A stretch of DNA of 6,811 nt from the NCBI GenBank assembly GCA_019418195.1, contig DYCJ01000024.1, positions 1 through 6,811 on the forward strand, in the 5' to 3' direction. The stretch comes from Clostridiales bacterium (GTDB taxonomy: Bacteria > Bacillota > Clostridia > Lachnospirales > Lachnospiraceae). Shown one piece after another: positions 4,872 to 6,811 of the stretch. The translations under genes were made by a program, and so were the position numbers. The notes below the pieces were generated by a model. It did no database searches. It was not told where the DNA came from and saw only the letters and a program-made list of their open reading frames with translations. Positions within the stretch are counted from its first letter, which is position 1; each line of letters opens with the position of its first letter.

Positions 4872-6152
4872 TTATTTATTTCGGTAGATAATATCATCCC
4901 TGCCCGGACCGTTGCTGATCATTGTGATCGGATAACCGATCTCTTTCTCGACAAATTCGATATAATTACGGCAGTTCTCCGGAAGATCTTCATATTTTCT
5001 GATACCGCGGATATCTGTCTTCCAGCCGGGAAGTTTCTTAAATACCGGTTTTGCTTTTTCAAGAAGATGTGTGACAGGGAATTCTGTTGTGATCTCTCCA
5101 TTGATCTCATAACCTACACAAACCGGGATTTCATCGAGATATCCGAGCACGTCAAGCACTGTAAACGCCACGTCTGTCGTGCCCTGCATCCTGCATCCGT
5201 ACTTAGATGCCACACAGTCAAACCATCCCACACGTCTCGGACGTCCTGTCGTTGCACCAAATTCTCCTCCGTCTCCGCCGCGGTTTCTAAGTTCATCCGC
5301 TTCATCGCCGAAGATTTCGCTTACAAATGCGCCTGCTCCGACAGCGCTGGAATATGCCTTGCACACCGTAATGATCTGTTTGATCTCATACGGCGGTATG
5401 CCTGCACCGATTGCCCCGTATGCTGCCAGTGTAGAAGAAGATGTGACCATCGGGTAGATCCCGTGATCCGGATCTTTCAGTGATCCAAGCTGTCCTTCCA
5501 AAAGGATGTTCTTTCCCTCTTTGATCGCATTATAAAGATACAGAGACACATTGCATACATACGGTTCTACCATCTCTTTATAGCTGATCAGTTCTTTATA
5601 TAATTCATCAGGATCGATCAGAGGTTTATGGTAAAGGTGCTCAAGCAGCACGTTCTTCTGCTCGGCTACGCGCACGACCTTCTCTTTGAGAAGATCATCG
5701 TCGAAGAGTTCACTCACCTGGAAGCCGATCTTGGAATACTTATCTGAATAGAACGGCGCGATTCCTGATTTCGTGGAGCCAAAAGACTTGCCTCCAAGAC
5801 GTTCTTCCTCATAAGCATCAAAATTTTTGTGATAGGACATCACCATCTGTGCCCTGTCGGAGACGAGGATCTTCGGCATCGGGACCCCGCGTTCAACAAT
5901 GGACTGGATCTCATTGAATAACTTGGGAACGTCAAGCGCAACTCCATTTCCGATAATGCTCGTCGTATGTCCGTAAAACACTCCGGACGGCAGTGTATGC
6001 AGCGCAAATTTGCCATAATCGTTTACGATCGTGTGGCCTGCGTTCGCACCACCCTGAAAACGTACGATGATATCGGACTCTTTTCCGAGCATGTCTGTTA
6101 TCTTGCCCTTTCCTTCATCGCCCCAGTTTGCACCAACTACTGCTTTTACCAT
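4872..6152 (-). CDS. purA: Adenylosuccinate synthetase, clostridial variant
   Basis: PurA makes adenylosuccinate from IMP, aspartate and GTP, the first step from IMP to AMP, as a cytosolic dimer. The 426-residue product has the N-terminal loop GANWGDEGKGK with catalytic Asp12 and Lys15, NAGHT with His40, the SIIGNG strand, DHGIYPMVTSSS (229-240), GATTGRPRRVGW (299-310) and a C-terminal SNGPGRDD. Several usually conserved sites differ. The IMP loop is FGSTKSGIAPFYSDK, not GTTGRGIGPAYEDK. The neighbour-subunit Arg143 of the E. coli enzyme aligns with Lys141. The guanine-recognition TKLD is TVLD (Val332, Asp334 kept). EGAQG is EGQLG. I recall such a form from other Clostridia, so it is probably a functional lineage variant. 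The ATG at 6150-6152 has CAGGAGG at 7 nt; a further 17 in-frame codons upstream look like leader. It has its own promoter and terminator. Confidence 0.96.
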   Translation of the reverse strand: MVKAVVGANWGDEGKGKITDMLGKESDIIVRFQGGANAGHTIVNDYGKFALHTLPSGVFYGHTTSIIGNGVALDVPKLFNEIQSIVERGVPMPKILVSDRAQMVMSYHKNFDAYEEERLGGKSFGSTKSGIAPFYSDKYSKIGFQVSELFDDDLLKEKVVRVAEQKNVLLEHLYHKPLIDPDELYKELISYKEMVEPYVCNVSLYLYNAIKEGKNILLEGQLGSLKDPDHGIYPMVTSSSTLAAYGAIGAGIPPYEIKQIITVCKAYSSAVGAGAFVSEIFGDEADELRNRGGDGGEFGATTGRPRRVGWFDCVASKYGCRMQGTTDVAFTVLDVLGYLDEIPVCVGYEINGEITTEFPVTHLLEKAKPVFKKLPGWKTDIRGIRKYEDLPENCRNYIEFVEKEIGYPITMISNGPGRDDIIYRNK

Positions 6153-6196
6153 TTTTATTCCTCCTGCGTATCGTGTTAGCCGATATATTATTGACA

Positions 6197-6216
6197 GCGG
6201 CAATAGAAACAGCCGC
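6197..6216 (-). promoter_or_regulatory. Stem-loop at the 5' end of the purA mRNA
   Basis: GCGGC (6197-6201) pairs with GCCGC (6212-6216) around a 10-nt loop. On the minus strand it begins at the predicted first nucleotides of the transcript (start near 6217), about 45 nt before the start codon. A 5-bp all-GC stem here stands out in AT-rich DNA. It could protect the mRNA 5' end or serve as a binding site. No known purine riboswitch core is seen. Confidence 0.4.
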
Positions 6217-6223
6217 CTTTTGA

Positions 6224-6252
6224 ATTATACTATAGATTTCCACTTCTGTAAA
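6224..6252 (-). promoter_or_regulatory. purA promoter
   Basis: TTTACA (6247-6252), 17-bp spacer, perfect TATAAT (6224-6229) on the minus strand, giving a leader of about 65 nt. I could not find a convincing pair of PurR boxes nearby. Confidence 0.75.
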
Positions 6253-6285
6253 ATGTTATTTTCACTTTGTCCTTTTTTACGTTCC

Positions 6286-6317
6286 TATTGTAATTAAAAG
6301 AAAAAAGTATTACAATA
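6286..6317 (+). promoter_or_regulatory. Promoter embedded in an inverted repeat, upstream of the acidic membrane protein gene
   Basis: TATTGTAAT (6286-6294) and ATTACAATA (6309-6317) form a perfect 9-bp inverted repeat with a 14-nt A-rich centre. The left arm contains a -35-like TTGTAA (6288-6293) and the right arm a -10-like TACAAT (6311-6316), exactly 17 bp apart. The predicted start is near 6323, giving a 67-nt leader. A dimeric regulator bound to both arms would cover the promoter. The region also serves as upstream DNA of divergent purA. Confidence 0.5.
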
Positions 6318-6389
6318 ATAGGCATATTCGGGATGTTCTCTTTTCATAATATTTAGGAGTACATCTTCTGACAGAAAGGAGATCTTGCA

Positions 6390-6659
6390 TTGAAAAAATT
6401 AGTGAAATGGTTTGGTATCTTTGCTGTCATCGGAACAGCGATCGGACTTGCAGTTGCATACTTCTGCAAAAACAATTCCGACGATCCCGATCAATCCGGG
6501 ACAGATTTTACAGAGGATGAGGATTTTGACCTGGACGCTGATCTGAAACCGGCCGAAAGGGAATATGTATCTCTGAATAAAGATCCTGAAAAAACATCTG
6601 AAACGGATGACACAAAGTCCGACACAACCGAAGGATCTGAAGAACCAGAAGAAGAATGA
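6390..6659 (+). CDS. Small single-pass membrane protein with a highly acidic tail
   Basis: An 89-residue protein. Basic residues (MKKLVK) precede one hydrophobic helix (about 7-25, WFGIFAVIGTAIGLAVAYF), and a 64-residue hydrophilic tail follows. The tail contains about 25 Asp/Glu, ends SEEPEEE, and includes the more structured segment KPAEREYVSLN (53-63). Cys26 lies at the membrane boundary, but the preceding AYF does not fit a lipobox. The best start is the TTG at 6390-6392, which has AAAGGAG at about 8 nt; no ATG fits. Such anchored acidic proteins are known in Lachnospiraceae without assigned function, as far as I recall. The side on which the tail lies is uncertain: N-terminal lysines favour tail-out, while a scaffold role inside is also possible. 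It is divergent from purA and is followed by a terminator hairpin. Confidence 0.82.
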   Translation: MKKLVKWFGIFAVIGTAIGLAVAYFCKNNSDDPDQSGTDFTEDEDFDLDADLKPAEREYVSLNKDPEKTSETDDTKSDTTEGSEEPEEE

Positions 6660-6675
6660 TATTACAGACATGATC

Positions 6676-6702
6676 AGTGCCGGGAGTATAACTCCCGGCA
6701 CT
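6676..6702. terminator. Strong hairpin between convergent genes (bidirectional terminator)
   Basis: AGTGCCGGGAGT (6676-6687) and ACTCCCGGCACT (6691-6702) form a perfect 12-bp GC-rich stem with a 3-nt loop. It starts 16 nt after the stop of the acidic membrane protein gene and touches the stop codon of the minus-strand gene at the right edge. The plus-strand tail TACATTTTCC is only partly U-rich, and the minus-strand tail GATCATGTCT is weaker. Confidence 0.75.
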
Positions 6703-6811
6703 TACATTTTCCATGCTTCTTTCAACAGGCTGACGGCATCCTTGATCTTCTCTTCGCTCAGATTGGCGTAACCAAGAAGGATGACAGCTTCTCTGCTTTT
6801 TTTTCTTTCAT
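6702..6811 (-). CDS. C-terminal end of a probable MocR/GntR-type PLP-dependent regulator (partial)
   Basis: Only the last 36 codons are inside the window, with stop TAA at 6702-6704 and the frame open to the right edge. The readable end is ERKKSREAVILLGYA followed by NLSEEKIKDAVSLLKEAWKM. The pattern of a hydrophobic strand, a small-residue turn, xLSEExI and a final amphipathic helix is typical of the C-terminus of fold-type I aminotransferases. In particular it fits MocR-family proteins, which join a GntR winged helix to an aminotransferase-like domain and often regulate vitamin B6 or GABA genes. The same tail occurs in plain class I/II aminotransferases, so the regulator label is an inference from a short stretch. 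The stop codon abuts the stem of the bidirectional hairpin. Confidence 0.55.
   Translation of the reverse strand, partial: ERKKSREAVILLGYANLSEEKIKDAVSLLKEAWKM

Noticed and set aside
4718..4897. N-terminal extension of the 52-residue protein
   Set aside because: It would run through the purA terminator and overlap the purA 3' end. The internal ATG has a perfect AGGAGG.
5067..5483. Plus-strand open frames opposite purA, rich in Cys, His and Arg
   Set aside because: Typical antisense shadows of a conserved gene; no start signals and no recognisable motifs.
6153..6203. Longer purA start with 17 extra codons
   Set aside because: The extension overlaps the leader hairpin and has no ribosome binding site. 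The family N-terminus begins at MVKAVVGANWGDEGKGK, directly behind CAGGAGG.
6320..6345. PurR box-like CCGAAT on the minus strand near purA
   Set aside because: Only one partial match to the PurBox, with no second box at the usual spacing. It lies about 70 bp upstream of the purA -35.
6453..6470. Lipoprotein signal at Cys26 of the acidic membrane protein
   Set aside because: The residues before the Cys (AYF) do not fit the lipobox rule of a small residue at -1, so a simple membrane anchor is preferred.

Overview
The window looks like chromosomal DNA of a Gram-positive anaerobe of the class Clostridia, most likely Lachnospiraceae. The reasons are moderate GC, strong AGGAGG-type ribosome binding sites, TTGACA/TATAAT-like promoters, a clostridial-type PurA, a two-domain DUF1540 protein, and small membrane proteins of a kind common in that family. 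The genus cannot be fixed from the sequence. This is mostly housekeeping DNA with one clear rearrangement scar. I found no tRNA or rRNA gene, CRISPR array, insertion sequence or defence system.

Layout. 1-503 is a scar: the N-terminal part of a family 3 glycoside hydrolase (minus strand, running off the left edge) abuts the last 70 codons of an AraC-type regulator (plus strand), and both have lost their 5' ends. 518-1453 (minus) is metA, homoserine O-acyltransferase, with a good promoter and a palindrome over its predicted start site. 1638-1967 (minus) is a cysteine-rich DUF1540 protein followed by a terminator. 2049-4171 (minus) is a compact three-gene operon: SEC-C zinc-binding protein, membrane-anchored YdcF/DUF218 protein, aldo/keto reductase. 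A divergent promoter region (4217-4264) also drives a 76-residue membrane protein on the plus strand. A 52-residue minus-strand protein meets it tail to tail with a 12-bp overlap. 4872-6152 (minus) is purA, with its own promoter, a hairpin at the predicted 5' end of its mRNA and a strong terminator. 6390-6659 (plus) is a TTG-initiated single-pass membrane protein with a very acidic tail. A bidirectional hairpin separates it from the C-terminal end of a probable MocR-family regulator (minus) at the right edge.

The genes form independent units more than one pathway: methionine synthesis (metA), AMP synthesis (purA), a redox/envelope operon of unknown purpose, and several short uncharacterised proteins. 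The most notable points are the GH3/AraC scar, the altered active-site loop of PurA, the acetyl-CoA-type residue in MetA, the face-to-face promoters at 4217-4264, and stem-loops placed almost exactly at predicted transcription starts.
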